DNA of 64,000 bases from Beaufortia kweichowensis (lineage: Eukaryota; Chordata; Actinopteri; Cypriniformes; Gastromyzontidae): contig CM032814.1 of the NCBI GenBank assembly GCA_019155185.1, forward strand, positions 2,344,647 through 2,408,646, in the 5' to 3' direction. Of this stretch, positions 42,220-54,490 are shown one piece after another. The notes below the pieces were generated by a model. That model was not told where the DNA came from. It made no database searches and worked only from the letters and a program-made list of their open reading frames with translations. The position numbers and the translations under genes are program-made. Position 1 is the first letter of the stretch. Every line of letters begins with the position of its first letter.

Positions 42220-42640
42220 ACTTTGCATCCCGTGGAAAAAGCCCTTTAGCAGAGTTATCTTGGGAGATTAAGATTACATTTGCACGCCATAAAACGACAA
42301 CTGCTTCAAGGCACCGAGTCTCCATTAACTACAGTTAATTAAATGATCAGATGGAATAATACCTATTACACTTTAGTAAAATATGAATCAAATATGCAGT
42401 GCACTGGCAGCATCTGTTTTTGATGGCTGCATGCTTCCCTCTTGCTCCGCAAGTTCAATTATTAGCGCGAGGAGACAGACGGATTAAAGAAACAAGTAAC
42501 ACTAATTGCACGGCAGGTATAACGAGGAGGTCCAATCTAGCTTCCTCTCTCTATTGAGTTTGTGTCGTCTTAATGAATGACAGGTAGAGCTACTTCCTGC
42601 TTTCACACGTGCAAAAATAGGCCTCTCTCTGCTTGCAGCC
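42220..42640. promoter_or_regulatory. Strong-looking conserved noncoding element candidate
   Basis: Repeat-free, balanced sequence with dense homeodomain and related motifs: AGTTAATTAAATGATC near 42333, CAATTATTAGCGCG near 42457, CACTAATTGCACGG near 42500 and AATGAATGACAGG near 42573. No coding frame is present. It lies about 7.9 kb beyond the zic4 stop codon. By analogy with vertebrate zic1/zic4 loci it is a likely enhancer; this is inference. Confidence 0.45.
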
Positions 42641-44389
42641 AAGGACCCTTACTGGGCTCGGGAAACAATTGATTTTAAGCATATAGTTAATTATGTTCAA
42701 AAAGAAATAGTCGTGGGTCCGTCATAAAAATGCTTGCATTTTCCTTTGATGTACCTTACGTGCAAACACATACATTTTAAAAATGACTTTGAAATTTGCT
42801 TGCTTTTTAAAGAGGAAATAAATTAGTCTTTACCTTACCTTGTCTTTGAAATCATTTATGACAAAATTGCTTTCTTTGCTACAGCCAGCGCCTCAATCTA
42901 TCTACACACTTTAACTAGCTGTTAACACCGAATCTGTGCAAATAATGGGCAAAATCTCAGACTATTTCACAGTCCTCGTCTGAGGAGTTTCCTCAGCCAC
43001 ACAAAAGAGTATTATGAAAAATAGCCCAAGTCCAAAGAATGTCACAGTGGTATACTTATTATTTAAATCTTTTATTATAAGGGGAGAAAAAAATCTTATA
43101 GAAACTTTCCTTTTGATGAATTAACTCGTGCACAACGGGAAAAGCCTCGGTAGACATAATTCTGCCCTTTCTATGATGATGTTGGATTTAAAAAAAATGC
43201 TTTTGTGACTAAATCAAGATGTTATAGATGCAGCATGTGGCAGCAAACATGTTTTTAAAATGCCGGTGACACTTAAAATGACATTTTAAAAATAAAATCT
43301 ATAAACATTTGTGATAAATAAAAATATGTTGGTATTGTGCTTTAAAAACATGTTCCATATTTCAGGAATTATAGCCATAATAATAATAATAATAATAATA
43401 ATTGTAGTTTAATATGTTCGTGCAAAACATTTGATTTTTTATTTTATTTATTTATTTGATTGTTATTTGTATGATTTATTCTCATCTTAATAAACAAATA
43501 AAATAAATAATATAAAATAAACAAATTAACAAAGGTTTATTCCACTAAAGTGCATCGGTTTATTTTAAGAGATCAAGAAGACTTCAGGAGTTTCTGTCTT
43601 TCTTCTACACCTTTTAATTCAGCCTCAAGTCAAAACGTGTCATTTGTGAAGTACAGCGAGCGCATATATCGAGATAACTTGTCTTGTGTGTGTCTAATTG
43701 GAAAAGTCGATGTTGGAAGCACAGCCACGCGTCTCTGGCTCTAAGAAAGAAAGAGAGAGAGAAAGAATGCTGGAGCGGAAATGAACTGCAGTTGAATGAC
43801 ACTTTACTTGCCGGTGATTAATATTGATCCACACCCCCTTCAAGCGTCTTGCTTTAACAACACGCAGGTGGCTGTTGACATTTCACTCTTGAGTCTCACC
43901 TCACCAAAATCCACACACACTCAAATAACGTATATTACGTAAATAAATAAATAAACAGTGCAGAACTTATTGGTAATCAAAAGGAAACAAACAACCTGAA
44001 CAGTAGCGAGAACAATAGGACTAATTACAATAATTAGACGGTAAAATAATACATAGCCTATTATACTGGTCAAAATTCTCTGAAAAAATAACATAATTTT
44101 TTTATTTTATTTTGCAATGTTTGTGATGTAAAGGAGCTCAAACTGGCATCTTTTCGTTTAAATGACTATTAAAATATATAAATACACATACAATGCATAC
44201 AATATGTTTAATATTTTTCATTAAGTACATTTTTTAAGTTTAAGTGATGTAGTCCTCTTTGTTCTTTTCTGGTTGTGGGTCATTTGTTTCCGGGTTGTGT
44301 GTTCGTACCTTCTGCAGGTCACATAATCATTGTAACAGCGCTCTGATAATGCTGTTAAATAGACCGTGATGATGCAAAAGACATTAAAC
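42641..44389. other. AT-rich noncoding DNA with AAT microsatellite
   Basis: Contains a TAA/AAT repeat at 43378-43402 and AT-rich sequence with tandem AAAT/ATTT words near 43437-43520. No gene is supported. Confidence 0.5.
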
Positions 44390-44690
44390 TTAACAAAGAT
44401 GTGTCAAAATTCAGATAATACTCCATATGTCCATTAGAGTGACATCAGAGGAGCGTGGAACATTTCATTAATTTACAATTTATGAATGTTTGACAAATAT
44501 TACAGGGTATGTAAATATGAGAGGCGTAATGTCTTTTCTGCGGGAGATGGAGAAATGACCCAAAGTATGTGTTGCTGCTAGAGTGATCACACGAATTATT
44601 CCCCTGCTCAAACTGTGCTTTCACCATGCACAGAACATTTCCGAGCTTTCCTGTGAAATAGTGCACATAAACCAATGACTTAAAACCTTA
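44390..44690. promoter_or_regulatory. Candidate conserved noncoding element
   Basis: High-complexity unique sequence, including CATTTCATTAATTTACAATTT and AGGCGTAATGTC. The minus-strand frame at 44445-44675 has no recognisable domain. Its texture resembles the block at 42220-42640. An enhancer role is inferred. Confidence 0.35.
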
Positions 44691-45153
44691 CGCTGGCAAA
44701 GCACATTTGCATGTCTGAAACATTTTACGCGTTACTATGATGCATGATATTCGATGGCTCATCTCTCAGAATATATGCGTTTTCAAAATATCTCGTATAA
44801 TAGTGTAGCTATCGTACATCATATATGTACATATATGATTCTTCTATTCTATTCTGTTCTGTTCTATTTTACTGTAGTTGATACTTTTATTCCAGTCAGT
44901 TGGCTGCCATATGCAGTACTTCACCTTTATTCTAAATTGATCTGTTTCATGACGGGTGTCAGTGTTTCTATGGGAAGGCGCTTCCTCGCACAGCAGAGTT
45001 CTGAAACATGCCTCGTTCAAGTGCCCATAGGTCAATCTCCACTGTTACTCTCAAATGCCTGAAACTCGACACCTGCGTAAAGTTGCACAATCCAAAACCA
45101 ATTCACAACCTGTTGCCTATAGGCCAAGCGGGATACTATTACTTCTACTACTA

Positions 45154-45154
45154 A

Positions 45155-45198
<44 letters not shown>

Positions 45199-45212
45199 TA
45201 ATAATAATAATT
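45154..45212. repeat. AAT trinucleotide microsatellite
   Basis: About 18 AAT units with one GAT interruption near 45197. Confidence 0.95.
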
Positions 45213-48200
45213 AGCAAACAGTTTTCCTTAAGTAACTGTCTGACGTGTTTTTCCAGAAGTTCATGACCGGGTAGTGCAGATGTTCGAACGGATGTGTGTG
45301 ACAGCGTGTCTCATAGCAGCGGGTTGCGCCCTCTAAGTCCACCTCTTTGCTCAACATATAGCATTACAGACCATGGTCATGATCCAGCACCACCATTTGC
45401 GCAATGACTTCATGTGAGTTCAAACTAGACGAAATCTAGGACAAGGAAAAACATCTTCAACGTCTCAATCTTAGAGAATAGCAAAATCATAATTTGGGGC
45501 TTCTTCTGCAAATATCCAACTTTCTTGTATTCCTTGGGTTAAAACGGACGTGCTTGCTTGTGCTTTAACCTTCTTCACACACATCACCTCATATGCTGTT
45601 CATAATATGAAATATGAACCGCGTGATGATAGATTATATTTCAGAGTACATAATCGCTGAAGGGCACATTCTACAATTCATTATCATTTGCCCATGGTGA
45701 TGATGTATGGCCCACTTAAATAAATCTGATACTCACATGAAAACGATTTCATTATTTTTACTTTTCATTATCATCATTAGCCTATTGTATCGTACACTTA
45801 ATGCTGGAGCAGTTGCATTGATTGATGTCTCTTGTATCATTGTATTAAAAAGCTACATGGCCTATTGCCAGCACAGTTTTGACTATTCGGTTTAGGAATC
45901 AAGAAATTAAATTGGAACTGTCCATAGGGAGGATTGGGAATACGGAAATTCAGTTAATTTAGCTAGTTTTGTTTGCATTTTGTTGTCGGTCTGTCTTATG
46001 ATGGACCCCTGTGAATGCTGTACATTAAATTAAACCGTAATATATGTGTGTCCTTAAAGGACATCCAACTGAGTTAACAATGTTTACGATATAGAGGTAT
46101 TTCCCTTTGGAGCTCCAACACGTTTTTATTTGCATAGTCTAGACAAAGAAGATAACTGTAGCTATATAACTCTTTTTTACAAAACAATATATATGCGTGT
46201 GCTCTTTCTTTAAGTTACGTTGAAAAGTTGAAAATATGTATAAGAACCCTAGTTAAAATTACCCGTTATCCCACGAATAATTTAGAAACGTGTACACTAT
46301 TAACGTCGTTCTCTGCACATCTGCGTTTGTTTGGCACTCAAAGTTGACTTAATACGGTTTTAAAATCCTCATATCAAGAAGTCAAGCAGTCTGCAAATGA
46401 TCACCATTACAATGGGTTTAATGTTCAAGAGTAACATTTTCTTTTGGATCCCTCCATTAAATGTTTTGCCATTAAATAAAATAGCAATGACACGTGCTTT
46501 CACTGCCTAACGCATGAAATGTGTTTCAGAGAAGCGCATGATACTTCCCACACAGCGCGACGCTTTGCATGGCATCTATCCTGTTCATCTTCCTCTTATA
46601 GACTCTAATGTTTTAATAGCAAATAGAAAGTCCTTGTGGCAGACTATAAGAACAAATTAGAGAGAAAGAGGGAGAGAGAGAGATCTGAGATCAAAGGAAG
46701 CGAAATAAGCACGGGTCGCTCGACTCATTCATGCAGCTGCTTTGAGATTCAAGGCCAACAAGCGTATCTTACATTGAAAGAAGGTTCCCATTCAGAGTGC
46801 AGGTGCGAAGTAGTGCGGTACATTCTGCTACATTATCTGAAGGTTGTAAGAGATCACTGTTCACTCTGCTAACTATAGGGGTTGATTCTTACTGGAGAAA
46901 AACTCCTTCATCCATGAAAGTACAATAACTCAGCGCCGGCGAATAGAAGACGGTGGTAATCTGACTATTTAGGACCTTATTCAGTCGAACTACCCAATTT
47001 ATTAGCCATTTCTCGCTATTTATTTTCATTTAGTCTATGCAAGTAACATTTCTCCTCTGCATTACACCCGCTATTAATGCAGGAGGTGATGTAATAATAT
47101 AGAAATTTCCCTTGAGTTTAAATTGAAGAATATGAGGTTATAATCCCGTAGGTCCAATATTCTCCTTTGCTAAAAATAAATGTCTCTTGCGAAAGAAACT
47201 TAAGAAAAGTGTACAATATTATTGGTTAATGTTTATCAAACCAGTGCAGAGCCAGAGAGTTGGGTGACATTTTAAGTACAAACTGCATTTACATTATTGC
47301 ACGAAGTCAAACTATTTAACAATGTGCAATTGTGCAATTGCAAGTGTGAATCTGTATCCTACTGTATCGATTTGTATCAAAACTTATGTTACTTTAAGTC
47401 TTTACTGTTCACCAAAACAATCGACCACTTTCATATTCATACCAAATGACTGCACTTTAACTCATGGCCAACTTAAAAATAATACAGGCTACACTATAAA
47501 GTAAACAGCAAACTCCAGTTTTAGCAAGATTGTCATCATTTACATTTTATTTTATTTACCCATACATTTATTTTTAACTGTAAATAACTAAAAACACCAG
47601 ATCCTAAATTGTCTAGTGCACACATACTAGTTGATTAATTATTTAATAAACTCGAGCTAAATTCCCTTTATTTTTAGTAAGAACAAATTCTTAAAGTCTG
47701 TCTTTAAAATTCAATTATTTAAAGCGAAAGCTGAATTTGAAAGCTAAGCATGTAAATAACACGCGAAGCATGTGTTATTTATTTAGTATTGGATCTTATA
47801 AAACTCTTGGTTGTATCATAGCCTAAGCAATTTATGTAGCTAAAATTGTCTCAAAGAAAAAAAGTGGCTTGTACATTTTTTTTTAACAGATCCTTTCGCA
47901 AGTTAGTTTGTGTAGGTGGCGGAAAAGGTCTACAAGTAGTCTATTCTATTTTTACTTCCGTTGTGTTATTGACTAATTTATATATTTATTTATTTGGCAT
48001 TGCACCTGTCCTGTCATTTTGCATGCGAATTCCAGTCAGCCCTTGTCATGTAATTATGACATTAAATAGAGCGTTGAATGGTGTGGAGAGAACCGCTAAT
48101 CCCCTATTAAAAGAGCTTTGTTAAATAATGCAGGACAGTTTCCGGAAGTGTGATTATCGCCTCAATTATTTCACAAAGAAATTATATTTCACACTCAAAT

Positions 48201-48383
48201 GAGTCCCGGCTTTCGTTTAACAAAGACTTTTCTACTTCCTCTGCAGAGACTTGTTGAAGCTATTGCTTGATGTAATCAAAATGTCAATTCAAAGTTAGGC
48301 CAAGGCCACCATATTGAGACAAGAGGAAAAGATATAATTCAACTTTTATTGCATGGATTTACGAAAGACATGAGTGTTTTGTC

Positions 48384-48447
48384 TAATAATAATAATAATA
48401 ATAATAACAATAATAATAACAACAATAAATATAATAATATTAATGCA

Positions 48448-48479
<32 letters not shown>
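48384..48479. repeat. Inverted AAT/ATT compound microsatellite
   Basis: An AAT run (48384-48407), then an imperfect AAC/AAT/AAAT spacer, then an ATT run (48449-48479). The two arms are reverse complements, so the region can fold into a long A/T hairpin. Confidence 0.9.
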
Positions 48480-48480
<1 letters not shown>

Positions 48481-49849
48481 GTACTGCTTTTAATAATTTA
48501 AAATGAAATGTTTTCCCAAACAACAAATAAATACTTATACAGCTGGTTGCAGTATTCATAGTTACAGTAGTCTAATACATACCAAAAATATGCATTAAAA
48601 ATGCATTTTGAAAACAAGAAACTGTTGAAAAAAAATGTAAATTCCTGTTCCCTTTAATCGCAACTTTGACACTTTGATAGAAGAGCGTGCGCGCTCTCAG
48701 GCTCACTAGGAGATCGAGACAGCTTGCCGATAGTTTATATTACTTGAAAGTATTTGATTGCAGTAAAATTCTAAATGAATAGATTAAAAACTTGAAACAA
48801 ATCTGAAAAGATTGGGCTGCGAAACCGGTGACACAGAGAGGCCTTTCCATGTCATCAGTGTCGTTTAGACTACATGCAGGAATCTTCCTGATAATAAAAA
48901 AACTTCAAAGGATCCTCGCTTCAATTGAGACCAAACTATCCCTTTTCTCCTCAGCAGCTCTGCCACTATGAACACAACAGTTTGGCTATTTCCCTCTGTA
49001 TTTATTTTACACTATTCACTGAAGTAGCTGTATGAACAGAAAAGAAACTGTTTAAAACAATTTAAAACTGAAGCGAAAATGTGTCATATCCAGACCAAGT
49101 AGATCCGCATCCAGAAAACCAGATGCAAAAAATTTAAATAAAAGCAGGCGAGAATTTATAAGATCTGCTTACACTGGTAGACTGATGCACTCATTTGATG
49201 ATTTTATAAAGTGAATAAATATCATATATAAATACAAAAATGTTTAGTCTTTAGTAATAAAGTTAATCAAACTCGCAATGGCCATCAAACGCGTGTTATT
49301 TTTTGGGAAATTTCAAAAACAAAATATGAACATTTCGACAAAAATGTCAATCGAACATTTTTAGTTGTTGTCAATATAAATGAAAACAACTGAACTAATA
49401 AAGGATTGGCTAAAAATTGATAAAGTAAGAAAATTGTAGACCTGCTTCTTTAAGAGCAAGTATTGCATTCTTTCAGGACGGGATCCTCAGCCCCGGCGCC
49501 CATATTATTTGAATTTGACTCGGCTTTGCTATAGAATTCCTAACTCACCATGAAGATTCACCGTCGTGAAAAAATGTCTCTTTGTATAAACGTCTCTTTG
49601 AAGTCTGTGTGAAAATATGCAACTCTTTCATCAATTGCTGCCCATGTAATTGGAGTGTAAAGCTAGGGTATATTTGTGTGTATAAGCAATACAAAGGGAT
49701 ATAGAAAAAGTTATCGCGCAAACTTTTCGCCAAAAAAAAAAAAGTAATATGTATTGTCCATATGTATTTTATAATGTAACAACATGTTCGTAAAAGTTTT
49801 TTTTAAAACTGTGAATATAAGAGGTCTAGTACCTTTGCGTCATACACAG

Positions 49850-49855
49850 TTTATT
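49850..49855 (-). terminator. Probable zic4 polyadenylation signal
   Basis: On the minus strand the context is TTTTGAATAAACTGTG, a canonical AATAAA about 685 bases downstream of the zic4 stop codon. It gives a 3' UTR of roughly 0.7 kb. No better canonical hexamer was noticed between it and the stop. Confidence 0.6.
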
Positions 49856-50539
49856 CAAAATACTGACAATTACAAGGCATGTCGGTACACATTTTAAGGT
49901 CTCTGCTGATAATTCATATTTTTCATATAAATGGATTGCTGACAAGTTTTACAAAATCACAAAATAACCACATTGATTAATGACTAATCATAAATGAAAC
50001 GTCATATCAAATACAATAACACTGTTTCCATCAAATTGGCTTGGCTGGAGAAAGCACAAAAAGAGGAAAAGTCTACGTCTTTATGAAATTTAAATTTGTA
50101 CAAAGTATAGTAGCAAACATTTAAAAAATGCCGAAAGACCAAACCTTACAAAATTACTGTTCACACATAGACATTAAAACGTCGTCATTTACATATGTAC
50201 AATTTAATAATTAAGCACTTTGGTTCAATAATACAAAAAGAAATTATTTACCAATAAAAATAAATTAAGGAGATATTGAAATCAAAGCGGAATTTACAAA
50301 ATAATACAGCAACATGCGTACGATAAGTACTCTTTTTAAAAACATAGACACTCGTGACACTTTTTTTCATCGATTGGTGTTTAGGCAGTGACATCAGCTG
50401 TCAGGGGCCAGTGCATCCTTCTGTAAGGCAGTAAAATTGAACAAGCCTACTCTGTAAACTGACTTGGCGTCAGTCTGTGGCCATTCAGTCCAAAAATAAA
50501 AAAAGAGTCAAAAAGGAATATTATAGGACTGTCTGTGTG
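49856..50539 (-). other. Predicted zic4 3' untranslated region
   Basis: Sequence between the zic4 stop codon and the probable poly(A) signal. It is AT-rich, with no open frame and no repeat, as expected for a developmental gene's 3' UTR. The extent depends on the chosen AATAAA and is a prediction. Confidence 0.5.
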
Positions 50540-50982
50540 TTAGAAGGCGTCTCTTCGTTCGGGGTGATTGCCGTATGTTGGCCCCTCTGTATGGCCCGGT
50601 GTGGATGAACCGCTGGGTGGGGTCTGAGGGCCACTGGCACCGGAGCTGTGACACACGTACCATTCGCTTAAATTTGCCGGCTGGGACGATGATGAGAGAG
50701 GCTCGGAGTGCGCAGAGGGAGCTGGCTCCCGTCCCAGGTCCGATGAAGGAGAAACAAGAGATGGAGTCGATGATTCGTAACCCGAACTCGGAGGTGGAGA
50801 CTTGCAGTGCACCTTCATGTGTTTTCTCAAAGAGCTGGGATGCGTGTACGATTTGTCACAACCTCTGACTTTGCAGTTGTACGGCTTATCGCTGGTGTGC
50901 ACGTGGGAATGCTTTTTTCGATCACTGCTGTTGGCAAACCGTCTGTCACAGCCGTCAAACTCGCATTTAAAAGGCTTTTCAC
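50540..50982 (-). CDS. zic4 coding exon 2 (last)
   Basis: Completes Gly384 and encodes fingers 4 and 5 and the C-terminus in one exon. At the point where zic1 has its second intron (after HMK), zic4 reads straight through as AAGGTGCAC. The protein ends RRDAF, then TAA. Confidence 0.95.
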
Positions 50983-53900
50983 CTAAAACAGAAAAACAGA
51001 CGTGTAAATATTACACGTGGACTCGTAGCAGTAATTGTAATGAGCACATAATCAAATATATTATTTGCATACAGGCCAAACCTCTGTCAGTCTGTATAGG
51101 GTAAATCAGGTCACACGAGTGTCATGATATCGTTATTATATTTTTACTGCCCTGCCTCTCTGATGGCAAGCCCCTTGTGACTGAGACTCACAGACAACAG
51201 TGATTTCTCTTCACAATTAAAATTAAAAATGCTTATGCCCCGTATATTACAGTTGTATTTTTCATCTCAAAACATGTCATCCCATAGTAGTTTTATTTAC
51301 CTTTAGAATGTAGAGCATGAAATGGGTCTAATCCACTATCTAAACTGCTATTAGGCCAGTCCCACTGTAACCATAATAGCTGCTGGAGAAGGCAGCCAGG
51401 CAATAGAAATGTTTGAATTAATTACATTCAATCACATCATGCTTATTTCCGAAGGACATAAGCTCCAGGAGTTTATAAGACTGCGTAATTGCTGCTGTCT
51501 AATTACAGTTGCTTGCTGAATATCAATTTGACCTTCAGCTGTTGGGCCGAGAAAGCCAATCAAGGATATTAGTGTATTACAAGAAAGCAGCGAAAAGAGA
51601 CCCTTGGGAAAACACATCCATAAGCAAAGATTCAAATACCGCCCAAGCAAGAAAATAATCTATCTACCCCGGGGAATTTCGCAATAAAAGTAATATAGGT
51701 ATCACCTGGTTAGGCATCAAAATGACTGTTATCTTAAATATTGCTTGCAGAAAACATAAGGAATAGCTGTCCCATAAAGCTCATAACTAATAACTACCAA
51801 GAGTTTTCCTATAGAAAGCTAGAAAAAAATACAACAGCAAGTTGATCTTCGCTACTAAAACTGAAGTGCATAAAGTGTTTATTTTTTTAGTTTCTCTAAT
51901 CTAAACACAAAGAGATACACGAAGCGTCTAAATAAATAACCAGAACGCGAATATGAGTATGTTTCACTTTATAAAACCGTAAAACTTCTATCCTGTAAAG
52001 TTTTTGTAAACTCTGCTTTCATAACTTTAAACGACCTGTTGCATGCGGTTATTCTGCAAGTGGGCAGTTTTGTGAGCAGAGCATGTATTTCTAATTATGT
52101 TGTCGCAATTAAGAAATAAATATTCTTAATCTTGTAAACATAATCTTGCCTTATGGTGCGATTATTGCCAAAACTTTTATTTTGGAAATAAACGTCACCA
52201 CTGACCTATAGGGCAAGTGGTACACAAAGCTGCTGTCTAAGCAAAACAAAACACTGGTCTCTGTATCACGTGCAATCTTGTTCCTGAAGCAAACTTCAAT
52301 ACATTTCTGAGGGAAATAACAGCTAAATTAAAAACAAGTGTTTGCTGAGTCTTCCTAATTTAGCGAAAAGTAGCATCAACCCATACTGAATAAACTTGAA
52401 CGCTTGCAAAGTAGCTTTAAACACGTCTCTTTACACCTCAAAATATTAATAAAAAGACAATGTCAACACACGATGTAATGTACAAAATTAATTTGGTAAT
52501 TCTTAACACAATCCTTTATGTCGTCCTCTTTTTTCAGCCGACTAAACTAGAAGCAATAGGCCCCAAACAAACGAATGTGTTGGTGTAATTATGAAACTGT
52601 GAGCGATTTGTAAAAATAATGAACACACCACTTTTAAAACACACTATCATTTTAACAACATCAAAACAAACAAAAAAGTCACGGTGCTTTTCCTTTATGA
52701 CTATTTTTCGTCTCTTCAAAATTCAATCTTCAATAACTTATTGTTGAACTACCTCGAAATTTATGAATTAACAGCTCAATAATGAAAACGATTCTATAAA
52801 CGATTCTTTTTACACCAAGACAAACAAAAGCATATTCTTATTTATTTTAAATAAACTCCTAATAAATGCCACCCAGAAGCCATTTTAATTTTAGACAACA
52901 TGTGCCTTCACTTACAAAGGCAAAGAGCTCGAAAAATGTATATTTACTAGTTGCACGTCAAACTTTGCTCATGCACATAATTGCTGTATATATGCAGCAG
53001 CTAAATAGATAATTACTGAAGTAAACTGTCCTGCGGGACAGGAATTAAGTCACTGACCTGTATGCGTCCTCTTGTGAATTTTCAAGTTTTCCGATCGGGC
53101 GAATACTTTTCCACAGCCAGGAAACGGACAGGGAAACGGTTTCTCTCCGGTGTGCACTCTGATGTGATTCACGAGTTTGTACTTCGCTTTAAACGGCTTT
53201 CCCTCGCGCGGACATTCTTCCCAAAAACAGATATGGTTCGCCTGTTCTGGTCCTCCAACGTGCTCGACAGTCACATGCGTCACCAGTTCGTGCATGGTGC
53301 TGTAAGTTTTCGAGCAAAGTTTCTTGACGGAATGCTCCGGTTCCAACCACTTGCAGATGAGCTCTTGCTTTATCGGTTGTCTCATGTAACGAAAAAAGGC
53401 ACCGGCTCCGTGGTGGTGCGCGCTGAGGTTCATGTTTAGATTGAGTCCGCCGTATCCGTGCAGAGGAGAACCAGCGAACGGGTCTGCCCTGGAGCTCGCC
53501 ACTTGACTCAAATGATCAGACCTAACGTACATTTCGGCAGGTATTCCTAACCTTATTTGTCCGTTCAGGGCTTGGCCACCCGGTGCTCCGTTAGACGGCT
53601 GCTCGTGATGAAGTCCAGGAAAGAGCGTATGGTTCCCAGGGTCGGGGTGATGACCATAGTGTCCCGGATAGCTACCTGTTGTTGAGACAAACATTCCGTG
53701 GTGAGAGGCTGAACCAGAAGTCTGGTCGGTCAGCACGGGCATGGCTTGAGCTGTCAAATCTCGTCGAATGAGGAAATCCCTACCTGCGGATAACGCCTGG
53801 GCCGTGTGAGACATGGAGTACGGAACCGTTGCCGCCTGCACCGGGCCAAAAGCTCCCGTTTGACTGGAGACCACTTCAGTGTGGCCTGCAATATGATGAT

Positions 53901-54207
53901 TGTGGTGGTGGTGGTGGTGGGGATAATGATGGGTTGGGCTGATTTTGAGGGCCGCGGAGTGCCCCATGTGTTCTGGCCCGAATGGACTCGGCCCCAGGCG
54001 GGGTTCCGCAGTCATCTCCCCAGGGTGCGAGTGAGCCATTGAGTGTGGATGGCTGCTGAACCCCGGGAAGCCTGTCACGCTCTGAGGGGTATGGTGGTGA
54101 TGATGGTGATGGTGGTGAGCCCCTGCCAAGTCAACTAATCTCAGCGTCGTGTTCCGTTTGGAAAACGCGGGGTCCATCACAGGGCTTCCCAAAGCATCCA
54201 CGCTCAT
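50540..54207 (-). CDS. Zic family zinc-finger transcription factor Zic4
   Basis: Two coding exons, 54207-53058 and 50982-50540, are joined by a GT-AG intron of phase 1 and give 530 residues. Five C2H2 fingers run from about residue 285 to 442: finger 1 is the wide Zic type (C285, C298, H311, H316), then C327/C332/H348/H352, C360/C365/H378/H382, C390/C395/H408/H412 and C420/C425/H438/H442. The N-terminal half has two histidine tracts (31-39 and 97-102). The start MSVDALGSPVMDPAFSK, the CKSPPPS sequence after finger 5 and a tail running on past EWYVC identify Zic4 rather than Zic1, which stops at WYV. Zic proteins are nuclear DNA-binding factors and co-factors of Gli proteins; Zic4 acts in dorsal neural tube, cerebellum and dorsal somites. 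It is divergent from zic1 with about 4.7 kb between starts. The start codon has G at -3. Confidence 0.97.
50983..53057 (-). other. zic4 intron 1 with enhancer-like block
   Basis: A 2,075-bp intron with GT donor at 53057-53056 and AG acceptor at 50984-50983. It splits the glycine codon of the finger 3-4 linker at the same place as zic1 intron 1. Around 51290-51670 lies unusually high-complexity sequence with many homeodomain words (TTGAATTAATTACATTC, GTCTAATTACAGTTGC) and no coding frame. It is a good candidate for an intronic enhancer. The rest is AT-rich. Confidence 0.85.
51290..51670. promoter_or_regulatory. Candidate intronic enhancer in zic4
   Basis: This block stands out from the AT-rich intron. 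It has balanced composition, no repeats, clustered TAATTA/ATTA words near 51418 and 51500, and CAGCTG-type E-box sequence near 51537. Regulatory function is inferred. Confidence 0.4.
53058..54207 (-). CDS. zic4 coding exon 1
   Basis: Encodes residues 1-383 plus the first base of Gly384: the histidine-rich N-terminus and fingers 1-3. The donor reads ACAG|GTCAGT. If the intron were retained, one extra codon (Gln) and a stop would follow. Confidence 0.95.
53902..53919 (-). repeat. Uninterrupted CAC (His) codon run in zic4
   Basis: Six pure CAC codons on the minus strand encode His97-102. The other tract (54091-54117, His31-39) mixes CAC and CAT codons and so should be more stable. Confidence 0.95.
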
Positions 54208-54379
54208 TACTCCTAATTTTAGAATAACTTGACAGCAGGCAAAATAATAATAATGATGATGACAAATATATTTTAATCGCTTTGAAAAATACAGAAGAAA
54301 AAAATCAACTTCCCTAAAGTTTAGTTGCTATCTCAGTGCCTACGTGGAATCCCATTCGGTTGAGAGGCAGCAGCAGGAC

Positions 54380-54490
54380 GCTTTGATATACTGAATAGAG
54401 ATTCATGGTAGGCGCTGCAGCCCGTGGAGCCAAACAATCACCGAGCCTTCTAATTGGTCAGAGCTCCGTGATTGACGTCACTCGTGACAG
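54380..54490 (-). promoter_or_regulatory. Probable zic4 core promoter
   Basis: Read on the minus strand there is a CRE palindrome TGACGTCA (54480-54473), then a CCAAT box in GACCAATTAG (54457-54453), then a weak TATA-like TATATC (54390-54385), in the right order and about 180-270 bases before the zic4 start codon. The start site would lie near 54355-54360. This is motif-based and has no transcript support. Confidence 0.45.

Larger units (their letters stand above)
44691..49849. other. Noncoding DNA 3' of zic4 with AAT repeats
   Basis: No gene is supported. AAT-type repeats lie at 45154-45212 and 48384-48479 (listed separately). A weak partial CTCF-like word, GCGCCCTCTAAG, lies at 45327-45338. 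The rest alternates AT-rich DNA and short unique stretches (46940-47110, 48640-48980) that might be regulatory. I see no RNA gene. Confidence 0.45.

Noticed and set aside
45327..45338. Second CTCF site
   Set aside because: GCGCCCTCTAAG matches only the proximal part of the core; the remainder disagrees.
48384..48479. CRISPR-like array
   Set aside because: It is a trinucleotide microsatellite without spacers, in a vertebrate genome.
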